Notes under the pieces: generated by a model
Seen by the model: the letters and a program-made list of their open reading frames with translations, nothing else
What the model was told of the DNA's origin: nothing
Database searches by the model: none
Assembly (NCBI GenBank): GCA_018822665.1
Contig: JAHJJX010000019.1
Location: 124,001 to 188,000, forward strand
DNA from: a bacterium
Lineage (GTDB): Bacteria > Campylobacterota > Campylobacteria > Campylobacterales > Sulfurimonadaceae
Direction: 5' to 3'
Length of the DNA stretch: 64,000 nt
Program-made: the position numbers and the translations under genes
Part shown: positions 34,093 through 43,759 of the stretch, in pieces
Layout: each line of letters begins with the position of its first letter
How positions within the stretch are numbered: position 1 is the stretch's first letter

Positions 34093-35313
34093 TTGAAAAA
34101 AATATTTGTTATAACAGTTCTGCTCCAAACACTGCTTTTTGCTTCTTTTAGCGGTGTTCTTGTTGATAAAAAGACCATGAAACCTATTGTTAATGCAATT
34201 ATAAGTGATTCTAAGCAGAGTATAAAATCTGGTGAAAAAGGCTTGTTTGATATACAAAGCGATGAAGATATTTATCATGTGAAAGCTTATGGATACAGAC
34301 CTTATAAGTTTAATAAAAATCATAATTCAAAGAAACTTGGATTAGAATCCATTAATATCAAAGCACTGTATCTCACTTTTTGGGGTGCGAGTAATAATTC
34401 GCAGACATCAAAAAATGTTCTGAAGATTATAGAAGAAACGAATGTAAATGCTGTTGTTGTGGATGTTAAAAATGAGTATGGTTCAACCTCTTTTCTAACA
34501 TCTTTTGAGCAGGCAAACAGTTATGGTGCGCATAGAGATAGGACAAATAGAGATATTCAGAAGTTTATAGCAACAATGAAGGCAAAAAATATTTATACGA
34601 TTGCCAGAATTGTTGTTTTTAAAGATGAACTTCAAGCCTCAAATAATCCAGATTATGCTATTAAAAATCAAGAAGGAGAAATTTGGAGAAATCATGATGA
34701 TATGGCTTGGGTTGACCCATTTGATAAACGTTCTCATGACTACACTGTTTCTATTGCGGAAGAAGCCGCAAAAGTAGGGTTTGATGAGATAAATTTTGAT
34801 TATATAAGGTTTCCTGCAAAAGATAATCTCAAACTCTCTAAGCATAATACAGAAAAAAATCGTGTGGAGGCAATAAGTCAATTTCTCCAAACAGCACAAA
34901 ACAGACTGAGAAAGTATGGTGTTTTCATTTCAGTGGATACATACGGAAATATTTGCTGGAGCGATGATGACAATAATATAGGCCAAAGAGTGGACTCCTT
35001 GGAAAAATATGCCGATTATCTTTCTCCTATGCTCTATCCGTCCGGATTTGCAAGCGGTTCTTTTTATTTTCAATATCCTTCTGAACATCCACATGCCGTG
35101 ATATACAGAAGTATAAAAAATATTCATGATAGGATTGACCCGTGCAGGGTAAGGCCATGGCTTCAGTACTTTCAAGACTATGCACATAAAAAAAGAGAAT
35201 ATAAAAAGTTTGAAATTAATGAACAGATGCGGGCCAGTGACGATATCAACACAAGCGGCTGGATGATGTGGTCACCATCGAGCAAATATCATCTGAGTTA
35301 TTTTAAAAAATAG
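34093..35313 (+). CDS. Putative glycoside hydrolase (DUF4015 family), secreted
   Basis: This 406 aa product starts at TTG and has a signal peptide (MKKIFVITVLLQTLLFASFS). A short beta-rich segment is followed by a TIM-barrel-like domain with KALYLTFWGASNN, VVVDVKNEYGS, FDEINFDYIRFP and DYLSPMLYPSGF, matching the putative glycoside hydrolase family. Substrate unknown. Confidence 0.82.
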   Translation: MKKIFVITVLLQTLLFASFSGVLVDKKTMKPIVNAIISDSKQSIKSGEKGLFDIQSDEDIYHVKAYGYRPYKFNKNHNSKKLGLESINIKALYLTFWGASNNSQTSKNVLKIIEETNVNAVVVDVKNEYGSTSFLTSFEQANSYGAHRDRTNRDIQKFIATMKAKNIYTIARIVVFKDELQASNNPDYAIKNQEGEIWRNHDDMAWVDPFDKRSHDYTVSIAEEAAKVGFDEINFDYIRFPAKDNLKLSKHNTEKNRVEAISQFLQTAQNRLRKYGVFISVDTYGNICWSDDDNNIGQRVDSLEKYADYLSPMLYPSGFASGSFYFQYPSEHPHAVIYRSIKNIHDRIDPCRVRPWLQYFQDYAHKKREYKKFEINEQMRASDDINTSGWMMWSPSSKYHLSYFKK

Positions 35314-35809
35314 TGTATCTAAAATGGAGAAAGCTTAAAATAGATTCCATATCTTTAATGACTTTTTCCATAATCAAACCTTCCTCTGTGCCGCTAAAAA
35401 GCCTTGCCATTACATAGCCATTGCTAAGACCGATAAAAACTCTTCCGTCACTTTTTTCATACACAGAAATACTTAGCGGCATTTTTACGGACATAAATTT
35501 ACTATTATCAGAGCGTAGCATTTGGCTTGAATATTTTGCATTGCAAAATTTGATGATTTTTACCTTGCCTGCATCCTCTGCGACATGTTTGAGTATTTCT
35601 GCCTGTTGGTCTATTACATCGGTTACATGCCACCCTTCTTGGGCGTTGATGCGCTTACTAAGAATTTCAACCGTTTTTTCAAAACTATAAGCTACACGCA
35701 CTTCTTTAAAAAGTATGCTCGGTGCCGCAAATTTTAAGGCTAAGGCTACAAACAGCGCTCCAAAAACTACACCTAGAATTATTCCGACAGAAATTGCTTT
35801 TTTATCCAT
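35303..35809 (-). CDS. DUF302-family membrane-anchored protein
   Basis: A start at 35809 with AGGAG 12 bases upstream gives 168 aa: an N-terminal membrane anchor (ISVGIILGVVFGALFVALAL), then the DUF302 fold with AYSFEKTVEILSKRINAQEGW and MPLSISVYEKSDGRVFIGLSNG. The longer frame from 35935 would overlap the upstream transporter. DUF302 proteins are often found near respiratory or sulfur genes; role unknown. Confidence 0.78.
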   Translation of the reverse strand: MDKKAISVGIILGVVFGALFVALALKFAAPSILFKEVRVAYSFEKTVEILSKRINAQEGWHVTDVIDQQAEILKHVAEDAGKVKIIKFCNAKYSSQMLRSDNSKFMSVKMPLSISVYEKSDGRVFIGLSNGYVMARLFSGTEEGLIMEKVIKDMESILSFLHFRYTIF

Positions 35810-35810
35810 T

Positions 35811-36776
35811 TTATTCTTTCTCCTCTCTACAAAGTTTATCTTTTTTAACAGCCTCAAGTGTTTTCCATGTAACGAAACCAACAACAAAAGTAGTGAGGAG
35901 TAAAAACATGTACGAACCGTAATAAAGCAAAGCATTTTTAAATGCCATATTTAACAAGATTGTTGCAATTGTAATTGCTGCCAGTGGGAAAGTATAAGCC
36001 CACCATGAAATAAAGAACTCTTCTCTATCGTATCTCTTCATCATAAAAACAAGCAAAAAGAATGTTGCAAGCGCAATAAAATATAAAAACATACTAAACA
36101 TATCGATGCTTCCATAGCTCATTCGAAAGTAACTTATAAATGCCACTGCCGGAGGAGCTATAAAAATAAAAAGTGTCGGTATCAGTTTTTTTGCCATGGG
36201 ATGATGGAAAATAATTCTGTACATAACTAAAGTAAAAAGAACGAACCAAAAAAATAAACCAATTGAAAAAAAGAAAACTGAAATAAAGACGGGTGCGGCA
36301 TCTACACCTACAACCGGAACTAAAACATTACCGACAATCGGAATAAACCAAGCTGGATTGCTATGCACCTCTTTAAATTCATTATTTATCCAAAAACTTA
36401 AAATATTGAGAGTAAAGTACAGCTGCAGAGGAGTTCCAATGTACCAAAACACTAAAGATACAGTTGGAGCATAATCATAATAAGCGATGGAGACCAATAA
36501 AAAACTAATAGAGATTGTTGCCATGAATGCACTTTTTATCGGGTGTAAAAACTCTTTTTTAACGGCTTGGGGATATTTTAGAAATTTGAGCAAGTATGTA
36601 GTAAAAATAAGTAAAAAAAGTAAAGTATCTATCAAAAGAAAAACTTCATAAATTATATAAGGAGCGCCGAGTATGTGATACGCTTTTGCAAAAGCGATGC
36701 TCAACCCCGAGACACCCATTACAACTGCAAAAAGTTGTACCGGAAAAAATTCTAACGAGCGTTGTTTTATTTGCAT
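35811..36776 (-). CDS. SLAC1/TehA-family transporter
   Basis: This 321 aa protein has about ten membrane segments and the TDT-family pattern including LSIAFAKAYHILGAP and NPAWFIPIVGNVLVPVVG. Members export anions, C4-dicarboxylates, sulfite or tellurite-related ions. The DUF302 gene follows 1 bp after its stop. Substrate cannot be told. Confidence 0.85.
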   Translation of the reverse strand: MQIKQRSLEFFPVQLFAVVMGVSGLSIAFAKAYHILGAPYIIYEVFLLIDTLLFLLIFTTYLLKFLKYPQAVKKEFLHPIKSAFMATISISFLLVSIAYYDYAPTVSLVFWYIGTPLQLYFTLNILSFWINNEFKEVHSNPAWFIPIVGNVLVPVVGVDAAPVFISVFFFSIGLFFWFVLFTLVMYRIIFHHPMAKKLIPTLFIFIAPPAVAFISYFRMSYGSIDMFSMFLYFIALATFFLLVFMMKRYDREEFFISWWAYTFPLAAITIATILLNMAFKNALLYYGSYMFLLLTTFVVGFVTWKTLEAVKKDKLCREEKE

Positions 36777-36884
36777 GTCCTTCCTTGGTATTATAAGGTA
36801 AGTTTATTTATAAAAGAAGTATATATTATTTTTACTGATTAAAAAATTAAATGAGTTACGCATAAGGGAGATGGAGTTTACTTA

Positions 36885-37541
36885 TCAAACAATATGCGTA
36901 CTTTTTAATTCGTATCTTAAAAACTTGGAAGAAGGTAGGTAGTTTTGAACTAAATCATGAAATTTTTTTGAATGATTCATATATACGAGATGCGCTAGTT
37001 CGTGTACAATTACATAGTCAATAAGTTCTTTTTTGATTTTAATAAGTTCTGTGTTGAGTGTTATAGTTTTGTTTGAACTGCAACTGCCCCATCTGCTTCT
37101 CATTTTCTTAAATTTTATCTCTTTATAATCAAGACGCATAACCTGTGCAAAATATGCAATTCGGGGGGTTAAATATTTATTTGCATAGTGTTTGTAAAAG
37201 TTGTCATAGCACTTTAAGATATTTTGATGAGAGTCAACCCTAAGCTTATCAATAAATAATCTTAAATCCTCTGCCTCATCAACGTCAATACTGTAAATTT
37301 CTCCAAACAGCAGAACTTCATCTTCAAAGTTGATTCGTTTTGGTGGATTTTGCTGGGTTTTTAAAAGCTGTTTGCGTATCCATTCCTCTTTTTCGATGAG
37401 AAGATTCGTTATAAAATCCTGAGACACTCTTGGTGTTTTTAGAATAATCTTGGCATGTGGAAGTACACTTATATAACTATTTTTTAAATTTGATTTACAA
37501 ATATGTTCTATCTTTAAATTTTTAAATATAATTTCATTCAT
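36885..37541 (-). CDS. YgjP/SprT-like metallopeptidase-fold protein
   Basis: This 218 aa protein has the zinc motif VIVHELAHLVYMNHSKKFHDLV near the C-terminus, preceded by MRSRWGSCSSNKTITLNTEL, the signature of the YgjP (DUF45) family. It overlaps queC by 8 bp. A copy of the 13 bp word (37450) encodes LPHAK. Confidence 0.9.
   Translation of the reverse strand: MNEIIFKNLKIEHICKSNLKNSYISVLPHAKIILKTPRVSQDFITNLLIEKEEWIRKQLLKTQQNPPKRINFEDEVLLFGEIYSIDVDEAEDLRLFIDKLRVDSHQNILKCYDNFYKHYANKYLTPRIAYFAQVMRLDYKEIKFKKMRSRWGSCSSNKTITLNTELIKIKKELIDYVIVHELAHLVYMNHSKKFHDLVQNYLPSSKFLRYELKSTHIV
37450..37462 (+). repeat. Exact 13 bp word inside the YgjP-like gene
   Basis: Antisense to the gene, encoding LPHAK. 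The 11 bp core recurs at 37608-37618 on the other strand, within queC. Confidence 0.9.
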
Positions 37542-38214
37542 AAATAATCGGGTCTTTTACTCCGGCTAATTTAAATCCATTAAGCCTTAATCTGCAACTG
37601 TCACATATTCCACATGCCGACTCTTCATTTTTATAACAGCTCCAAGTAAGCTCGAGCGGGACATGAAGCTCTAAGGCTTTTTGAACTATTTGAGATTTTT
37701 TAAGATGCACTAATGGCATTTTTATCTCTATATTTGTTTCATCTTTTGTACCAAGATTTATACTTTGCTGCATACTTTTTATATACGATTCTCTACAATC
37801 GGGATAGCCGCTGCTATCCTCTTCAACCACACCTATGCATATCACTTCCGCCCCTTCTTTTTCGGCAATGGCCGCCGCCATACTTAAAAAGATTCCATTT
37901 CTAAAAGGAACATAAGTAACGGGTACGCCCTTTTCTATCCCTCTTGTCGGTACTTCTATTGTTTTATCCGTCAAAGCTGATGCGCCAAGCTGTTTAAAAA
38001 AATCCAAATCCAATACATATTTATTTGAAGTATTCAATGCGGTACATATCGCATGAAAACACTCCAACTCTTTTGTTTGCGTTCTCTGGTCATAATTAAA
38101 ATGAAGTGCGATTATCTCATAATTATCATTTTGCATCATGTATGCACCAAGCGTTGAATCCATTCCGCCACTCATCACACACACGGCTTTTTTTCTTTTT
38201 ATTTGTTTATTCAT
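37534..38214 (-). CDS. queC: 7-cyano-7-deazaguanine synthase
   Basis: This 226 aa enzyme makes preQ0 for queuosine. It shows the PP-loop SGGMDSTLGAYM near the N-terminus and the zinc-binding C-terminal SCYKNEESACGICDSCRLR with four cysteines. The 11 bp word at 37608-37618 encodes SACGI within this site, so it is partly constrained by protein function here. Confidence 0.95.
   Translation of the reverse strand: MNKQIKRKKAVCVMSGGMDSTLGAYMMQNDNYEIIALHFNYDQRTQTKELECFHAICTALNTSNKYVLDLDFFKQLGASALTDKTIEVPTRGIEKGVPVTYVPFRNGIFLSMAAAIAEKEGAEVICIGVVEEDSSGYPDCRESYIKSMQQSINLGTKDETNIEIKMPLVHLKKSQIVQKALELHVPLELTWSCYKNEESACGICDSCRLRLNGFKLAGVKDPIIYE
37608..37618 (-). repeat. 11 bp word inside queC
   Basis: GGCATGTGGAA on the minus strand encodes the ACGI part of the zinc-binding loop, so this copy could be protein-driven. 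Confidence 0.8.
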
Positions 38215-38308
38215 AAATATATTTTAGCATAGATAACAATTTATTTTAATCTATTTTAAATGAAACAAGCAATACAATGTACATAAAGTTAAAAAAAAAG
38301 GATTTGTT

Positions 38309-38488
38309 ATGGATGTATCAACTTCGAGCAGTGCCGTGAGTTCTACTCACGTAGAAGCTATGAAAAAAGCTATGCAAGTACAAGAACAGGCTATTTTAAA
38401 AGCACTTGAGAGCGCTCAAGAACAGTCTAAACAACTAAGTAGCGCACAAAAAACAGGAATGGGAATATCCTTAGACATTAAGTCTTAA
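38309..38488 (+). CDS. Small YjfB-like putative motility protein, 59 aa
   Basis: ATG at 38309 follows AAGGA at 7 bases. The product MDVSTSSSAVSSTHVEAMKK continues with AMQVQEQAILKALESAQE and ends QKTGMGISLDIKS. The Gln-rich helix and the GMGI-LDI end fit the YjfB-like small putative motility proteins. It is a single gene between queC and ybeY. Confidence 0.85.
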   Translation: MDVSTSSSAVSSTHVEAMKKAMQVQEQAILKALESAQEQSKQLSSAQKTGMGISLDIKS

Positions 38489-38567
38489 TATTCTCAAGCC
38501 TTACAACACATACTTTCTTGTATGTGTTATTGAGTAAAAATAAGCCCCATTCGATATAATCCCGCTT

Positions 38568-38987
38568 ATGATTGAATTAGATAACAGAACCTCACTTGAA
38601 ATTAATGAAAGTATTCTCAATACGATAGCTTCATCGCTCACGAACAAAGAGATAGAGCTTATCATTACGACAAATGAAGAGATACGAGGCATAAATAAAG
38701 AGTTTAGAGGTATCGATAAAGATACGGATGTTTTGAGTTTTCCTTATGAAGAGATGCCTATGTCACCGCTTGGAAGCATAGTGATTTCTTCTTGGCATGT
38801 GGAAGCAAAAGCCAAAGAGCTGGGGCATGAAAACAGTGATGAATGTGCCCTGCTCTTTATACATGGATTGCTCCATTTATTGGGATTTGACCATGAAGTT
38901 GATCATGGTGAGATGAGAGAAGAAGAGGCAAAGCTCATCAAAAAATATAATTTGCCGGAAAGTTTAATTATAAGAACACAAGGATAA
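38568..38987 (+). CDS. ybeY: Endoribonuclease YbeY
   Basis: This 139 aa protein has the zinc motif HGLLHLLGFDHEVDH, matching YbeY, and the DTDVLSFPYEE block. It acts in 16S rRNA 3' maturation and ribosome quality control. It is coupled to the downstream antiporter gene at 2 bp spacing. An exact copy of the 13 bp word (38792) encodes SWHVEA. Confidence 0.95.
   Translation: MIELDNRTSLEINESILNTIASSLTNKEIELIITTNEEIRGINKEFRGIDKDTDVLSFPYEEMPMSPLGSIVISSWHVEAKAKELGHENSDECALLFIHGLLHLLGFDHEVDHGEMREEEAKLIKKYNLPESLIIRTQG
38792..38804 (+). repeat. Exact 13 bp word inside ybeY
   Basis: Sense to the gene, encoding SWHVEA. Confidence 0.9.
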
Positions 38988-38989
38988 TA

Positions 38990-39919
38990 ATGGATTTTGT
39001 AATATTTATAGCTGCAATGTCAGCTCTGATTTATGGGGCTGATTTTATTATAAAAGAGTCCGAGAGAATCGCTCTGCATTTTAACATCTCCCATTTTGTC
39101 ATTGGTGCTACCCTTGTAGCTTTTGGAACTTCTTTACCGGAGATGGCAGCCTCTATGATGGCTTCTGCGCAAGGTAAAAGCGACATGGCCGTAGCAAATG
39201 TTGTCGGTAGTGTAATTTTCAATATTACCCTTGTTTTAGGAGTTGTATTTTTCATATCTAAAAAAATGGTTCCAAACAGAGACCTTTTTTCGCTTGACAG
39301 TGCATGGGTTATTATTCCTTTAGTACTGTTTTTTATCATGGTTCAAGACGGTGAAATCGGCAGAATTGACGGAATGCTCTATTTGCTTCTGATGGTGTCT
39401 TATCTTATTTTCTTATTTAAAAATGCGAGAGAGGATTTAGAAGGGGATATAGATGAGGAGCTGATAAAAGAGAAATTCAAATGGGGTAAAACAATTTTAC
39501 TTTTGGCAATCGGATTTATTTTAACTATCGGCGGTGCGAACTTTGTCGTAGAGAGCGGGACAAACATAGCAAGAACTTTTGGTGTGAGCGAATGGCTTAT
39601 AGGTCTTTTTCTTATTGCGCTTGGAACTTCTTTACCTGAATTGGTAGTCTCTATAGTTGCTATAAAAAAAGGAAATGCAGAGATGAGCATTGGAAATATT
39701 ATAGGTTCTAATGTTGCAAACTTTTCTATGGTTTTAGGTTCTGCATCATTGTTAAGTCCATTAACTATCGATCTAATCGCTACAAAATTTGATATGCTCA
39801 TTATGGTAGCCGCTTCTATTGCGCTTGTATTTATCCTGGCAAATAAACTTTATAACAAAGCCGGGGCAATATTTTTACTTATAATCTTGGCTCTTTTCAT
39901 ACAAAATTCTGTTTTGTAA
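38990..39919 (+). CDS. Calcium/sodium (cation) antiporter, CaCA/YrbG type
   Basis: This 309 aa membrane protein contains the duplicated alpha repeats of the CaCA superfamily: LVAFGTSLPEMAASMMA with NVVGSVIFNITLVLG, and IALGTSLPELVVSIVA with NIIGSNVANFSMVLG. It exchanges Ca2+ or Na+ across the inner membrane. A hairpin follows 12 bp after the stop. Confidence 0.92.
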   Translation: MDFVIFIAAMSALIYGADFIIKESERIALHFNISHFVIGATLVAFGTSLPEMAASMMASAQGKSDMAVANVVGSVIFNITLVLGVVFFISKKMVPNRDLFSLDSAWVIIPLVLFFIMVQDGEIGRIDGMLYLLLMVSYLIFLFKNAREDLEGDIDEELIKEKFKWGKTILLLAIGFILTIGGANFVVESGTNIARTFGVSEWLIGLFLIALGTSLPELVVSIVAIKKGNAEMSIGNIIGSNVANFSMVLGSASLLSPLTIDLIATKFDMLIMVAASIALVFILANKLYNKAGAIFLLIILALFIQNSVL

Positions 39920-39930
39920 ATTGATATTTT

Positions 39931-39962
39931 TCAAATCAAAGTGAGAAAAAACTTTGATTTGA
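39931..39962 (+). terminator. Hairpin after the antiporter gene
   Basis: TCAAATCAAAGT and ACTTTGATTTGA form a perfect 12 bp stem around an 8-base loop. There is no long T run, so termination is likely but not certain. Confidence 0.7.
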
Positions 39963-40040
39963 AGATATCATAAAACTAATTTCGCTATCATCTTAACGAT
40001 TAAGACTCTTCATTCTTAAAAAATTATTTAGGAAGCATAC

Positions 40041-41081
40041 ATGACAGAAAAAATTGGACTCTCCCCTGGAACAGCAGTTTATACAGGATATATCGAAGAA
40101 AAAGAGCCTGATATAACCATTGTTAGATATGATGCTGCCAATATAGAAGTGGGTGATTATCGTTCCTTGGATGAAGTTCAACGCATTTGTTCCGGCCTTG
40201 ATGATACAACAAAATCCTGGATACATATCGAACCAATCAGTGATTCGGGCACTATTGCACGGCTAAGCGATTTTTTTGGCTTACACTCTTTAGTTGTGGA
40301 AGATATATTATCGGTGAATCATCGACCAAAAATAGAAGAGTATGATGAATATAGTTTTATTATCATAAAATATGCTCAGTATGAAGAGGGTGAATTGATT
40401 TTTTATCAAATTGCACTTGTATTAAAAGAAAAACAAATTATAAGTTTTGCTGACAAATCACCGAATAAGTTTGATATGGTAAACAAACGCCTCGAAAAAG
40501 CAGACTCACGCATTCGAAAAGGTGACAGCGAATATCTTTTCCTTGCACTGATAGATTATGTTATTGACCACTATTTTTTAGTGCTAGAGAGCATAAGCGA
40601 AGAGATAGAAGAACTTGAAGAAGAGATACTCTACAATCCTACAAAAGAGAGCATTGAGCATGTGCATCATCTCAAACGCAATTTAATGAACTTGAAAAAA
40701 TCTATATGGCCAATGCGTGAAGTCATCAATACTTTGCTGCAATCAGATAGAATCAAGCAAGAATATCACATCTATTATAGGGATGTTTATGACCATGTGA
40801 TTGATATTATCGATATTATCGAAGGCTATAGAGATACAATCTCTGGATTTTTGGATATTTATCTTTCAACATTAAGCAATAGAATGAACGAGATAATGAA
40901 AACATTATCCATCATAGCGACAATTTTTATTCCACTCTCATTCTTGACCGGCTACTTTGGTATGAATTTTAAATATGAAACAATTTTAGAATCTCAAAGT
41001 GCTTATATGTGGTCTAATATTTTAATGATTTCTATACCCGTAGCATTGCTCATCTATTTTAAGCTTCGTAAGTGGTTTTAA
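40041..41081 (+). CDS. corA: CorA-family magnesium/cobalt transporter
   Basis: This 346 aa protein has the long cytoplasmic domain and two C-terminal membrane helices with the YFGMNF motif (GMN selectivity filter) between them. It mediates Mg2+ influx. AGGAAG precedes the ATG. The gene converges on mrdA, with only 16 bp between the stops. Confidence 0.94.
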   Translation: MTEKIGLSPGTAVYTGYIEEKEPDITIVRYDAANIEVGDYRSLDEVQRICSGLDDTTKSWIHIEPISDSGTIARLSDFFGLHSLVVEDILSVNHRPKIEEYDEYSFIIIKYAQYEEGELIFYQIALVLKEKQIISFADKSPNKFDMVNKRLEKADSRIRKGDSEYLFLALIDYVIDHYFLVLESISEEIEELEEEILYNPTKESIEHVHHLKRNLMNLKKSIWPMREVINTLLQSDRIKQEYHIYYRDVYDHVIDIIDIIEGYRDTISGFLDIYLSTLSNRMNEIMKTLSIIATIFIPLSFLTGYFGMNFKYETILESQSAYMWSNILMISIPVALLIYFKLRKWF

Positions 41082-41097
41082 GTTTTTCATAATAATT

Positions 41098-42882
41098 TCA
41101 CTTTTGAATATATTCAAGCTCTAAGAGTTTGTCATATATTTTTGAAACAATTCCGCCGGCTGCCGCTCCACCGTGTCCGCCGTGTTCTATCATAGCTGAA
41201 ACTATATACTGGGGATTTTTATATGGACCGTATGTCGTAAACCAAGCATGCGAACGGCTGTAGTATTCCATTTCATGCTCCAACTCTCTATCTTTAATAT
41301 CTTGTAAAATTGAAACAACCTGAGCAGTACCTGTTTTTCCGGCAATAGTTATTTTTGAGTGTACATAATTCGTAGCCGTACCCTTTGGATAATTACAAAC
41401 TTCAAACATTGCTTCTTGTATAAGAGGGAGCTTCTTTTTTTCATCGTCATTTAAAATATCTTGTATTTTTGATTCATAGGGATGATTTCCAATTATTTTA
41501 GCGACATGAGGAGTCGGAAGTTTTCCTGTTGCCATCAAAGCGGTGAAAGTTGCCATTTGCAGCGGTGTAACCAAAAAATCTCCTTGCCCAATGGACGTAT
41601 TGACGGTTTCACCTATGTACCATGGACGATTGTATTTACTTCTCTTCCACTCTCTAGATGGAACCGTGCCGATAAATTCATTTGGCAAATCTATACCTGT
41701 TTTTTGCCCCAATCCATATCTTAACAGGCCTTCACTCATTTTTTTTATTCCTACTTTTATGCTTCCCTTGTAAAAATAGTCATCACAGCTTTCTCTAATT
41801 GCTTTTTTTAATTCTGTATTTCCGTGCCCATCTTTTTTCCAGCACCTGAATATTCTATTTCCTAAAGGCATAGATGAAACACAATCAACATTCCAGCTTG
41901 GACTAATATCATTGGTGAGATAAATCAGACCCATTCCGGTTTTTATTGTTGAACCCGGAGGATACAGACCATTTATGAGTTTGTTGGTAAATGGTTTGTC
42001 CAGACTGCTGGAGAGCTTTTTCCACATCTCGTGGGTAACCCCCGAAACAAATGTATTGAGATCATATTCAGGATAACTGCTGGCGGCCAAAATGGAGCCG
42101 TTAATATCCATAACAACAATAGCCCCCGCCTTGCCTGTAAACAATGAAGATATATATTGTTGAAGTTCAATATCTATTCCAAGCATTAGCTTCGTGTCTT
42201 CAGTTGCAGGCTGGTAAGAAAGCTCCTCTATCTCTTGATTATTGGCATTCACTTTTATCTCTCTTTGACCTACTTCCCCTTGCAGATAATCATTATAATA
42301 GTTTTCAGCGCCTGTTTTTCCGGTATATCCAATAAGCTCAAGCACTCTGTTGTTTTGTATATCTTTTTTGTTCGCACGCGATACATAACCAATAATATGT
42401 GCGGCGATATCACCATAAGGATAATACCTTTTAGGTGCGGGAATAATTTTCAGATTTTCTCTCAAATTGAGTATTGAGTAAAAAGGCATGATATCTTCAT
42501 ACGATATGAAAGGCACGATATCTATGTAGTTATGATTATAATAAGAATCTTTCTTTTTATAATCTTTGATAAGCGTATCTTTGTCTAAACTTGGCATTAA
42601 ACGAGTCAGAGTGTCCAGTTCTTCTTCAAATATATGTATGTTTTTACTTAATAAAAGATGGGGTTTGAGTTGTATTTTAAAACCTAACTTATTGATGGCG
42701 ATAGGTTTATTATTTCTATCTACTATCTCACCTCTCACGGGAGCTATGCTTTCAGTTCTTATTGTGTTGTTCTGAGAGAGTTGTGTATAATAAATATTTG
42801 ACTCAACTGCCAAAAAAAACACTCTGACGATAAGTGCAAGCCAAATAGCAATGAAAAGACCTAATATAAATTTAATTTTCAT
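41098..42882 (-). CDS. mrdA: Penicillin-binding protein 2 (elongasome transpeptidase)
   Basis: This 594 aa protein has an N-terminal membrane anchor, a dimerisation domain (APVRGEIVDRNNKPIA), and the transpeptidase domain with YPPGSTIKTG (active Ser), SxN-like SCDDYF and KTGTAQV. It cross-links side-wall peptidoglycan in rod elongation. It overlaps the upstream membrane-protein gene by 4 bp. Confidence 0.95.
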   Translation of the reverse strand: MKIKFILGLFIAIWLALIVRVFFLAVESNIYYTQLSQNNTIRTESIAPVRGEIVDRNNKPIAINKLGFKIQLKPHLLLSKNIHIFEEELDTLTRLMPSLDKDTLIKDYKKKDSYYNHNYIDIVPFISYEDIMPFYSILNLRENLKIIPAPKRYYPYGDIAAHIIGYVSRANKKDIQNNRVLELIGYTGKTGAENYYNDYLQGEVGQREIKVNANNQEIEELSYQPATEDTKLMLGIDIELQQYISSLFTGKAGAIVVMDINGSILAASSYPEYDLNTFVSGVTHEMWKKLSSSLDKPFTNKLINGLYPPGSTIKTGMGLIYLTNDISPSWNVDCVSSMPLGNRIFRCWKKDGHGNTELKKAIRESCDDYFYKGSIKVGIKKMSEGLLRYGLGQKTGIDLPNEFIGTVPSREWKRSKYNRPWYIGETVNTSIGQGDFLVTPLQMATFTALMATGKLPTPHVAKIIGNHPYESKIQDILNDDEKKKLPLIQEAMFEVCNYPKGTATNYVHSKITIAGKTGTAQVVSILQDIKDRELEHEMEYYSRSHAWFTTYGPYKNPQYIVSAMIEHGGHGGAAAGGIVSKIYDKLLELEYIQK

Positions 42883-43349
42883 AATATACTCACAATAAAG
42901 AATTCTAGCACTATATAGTAAATTATATAGTAATCAAAGCTAGGAAGCGGAAGTAAAAATATTTGGGATATAAATGTATGAAAAATTAAAAATCCTATGT
43001 AAGAAAGCAGGACATACGAGATTTTAATACATGCCTGACAATTGAAATTTTGAATCAATTTAGGCATAACAAATTTATAGATAATGACGAAATAAAGTAT
43101 GGAACTAAAAAGCAGATACCCCTTCTCTGCTTCAAAAATAACGAAACAAAAGGAGATTACAAGAATGGATATGAAATCATTTTTATTTAAGGCATTTGAA
43201 AACAAAACAAAGAGTACGGCAAAAAGTGGCGGTAAAAACAGGTAAACACTGCTTAAGCTTTCATATACTGCAAAGAGCGCAATATATAAAAAATAGACTA
43301 AAGGTTCTTTATCAGTGATACTTCGTTGCATATTGGAAAGTGTTTGCAT
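42879..43349 (-). CDS. Membrane protein upstream of PBP2, possibly MreD-like
   Basis: This 156 aa protein has five or six hydrophobic segments and no recognised motif. MreD is commonly encoded next to mrdA and has this size and topology, so MreD is the leading guess. Its 5' end overlaps the acetyltransferase gene by 52 bp (or 34 bp from the ATG at 43331). Confidence 0.55.
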   Translation of the reverse strand: MQTLSNMQRSITDKEPLVYFLYIALFAVYESLSSVYLFLPPLFAVLFVLFSNALNKNDFISILVISFCFVIFEAEKGYLLFSSILYFVIIYKFVMPKLIQNFNCQACIKISYVLLSYIGFLIFHTFISQIFLLPLPSFDYYIIYYIVLEFFIVSIL

Positions 43350-43759
43350 TTTATACAGTCGGCCCAGATTTTATGTTCTGGCAAAGACTCTTTTGGGATT
43401 TCTACAAAATCCAATCTTTCAAAAAATGCTTTTTTGTAAGTCAAACACAGTACTTTTTGAACTCCTAAAGATAAAGCTTCATCAAGAGATTTTTTGACTA
43501 AACCCTCTCCGATTTTTTGACCTCTTAAACTTTCTTCTACAACTAAAGATCTAATTTCTGCAAGTGAGGCCGCATGGATGTGAAGAGCACAAAAACCAAC
43601 CAAGCAACCATCTTTTAATGCTAATGTGTAAGATCTTATATTTGTTGCAATTTCATCATCGCTTCTATGCAAAATAACACCTGACTCAACATCCGGCTGC
43701 ACTAACTTTTGCATAGCCTGTATATTGCTGAGATGCGCTTTTTTATACTCAATGTTCAT
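43298..43759 (-). CDS. N-acetyltransferase, ArgA/ArgO-like
   Basis: A start at 43759, overlapping engB with GGAAG upstream, gives 153 aa. GNAT features are SLVVEESLRGQKIGEGLV (acetyl-CoA loop). The C-terminal HKIWADCIKCKHFPICNEV Cys-containing tail is shared with short ArgA-like N-acetylglutamate synthases. It would acetylate glutamate to start arginine synthesis; other amine substrates are possible. Confidence 0.72.
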   Translation of the reverse strand: MNIEYKKAHLSNIQAMQKLVQPDVESGVILHRSDDEIATNIRSYTLALKDGCLVGFCALHIHAASLAEIRSLVVEESLRGQKIGEGLVKKSLDEALSLGVQKVLCLTYKKAFFERLDFVEIPKESLPEHKIWADCIKCKHFPICNEVSLIKNL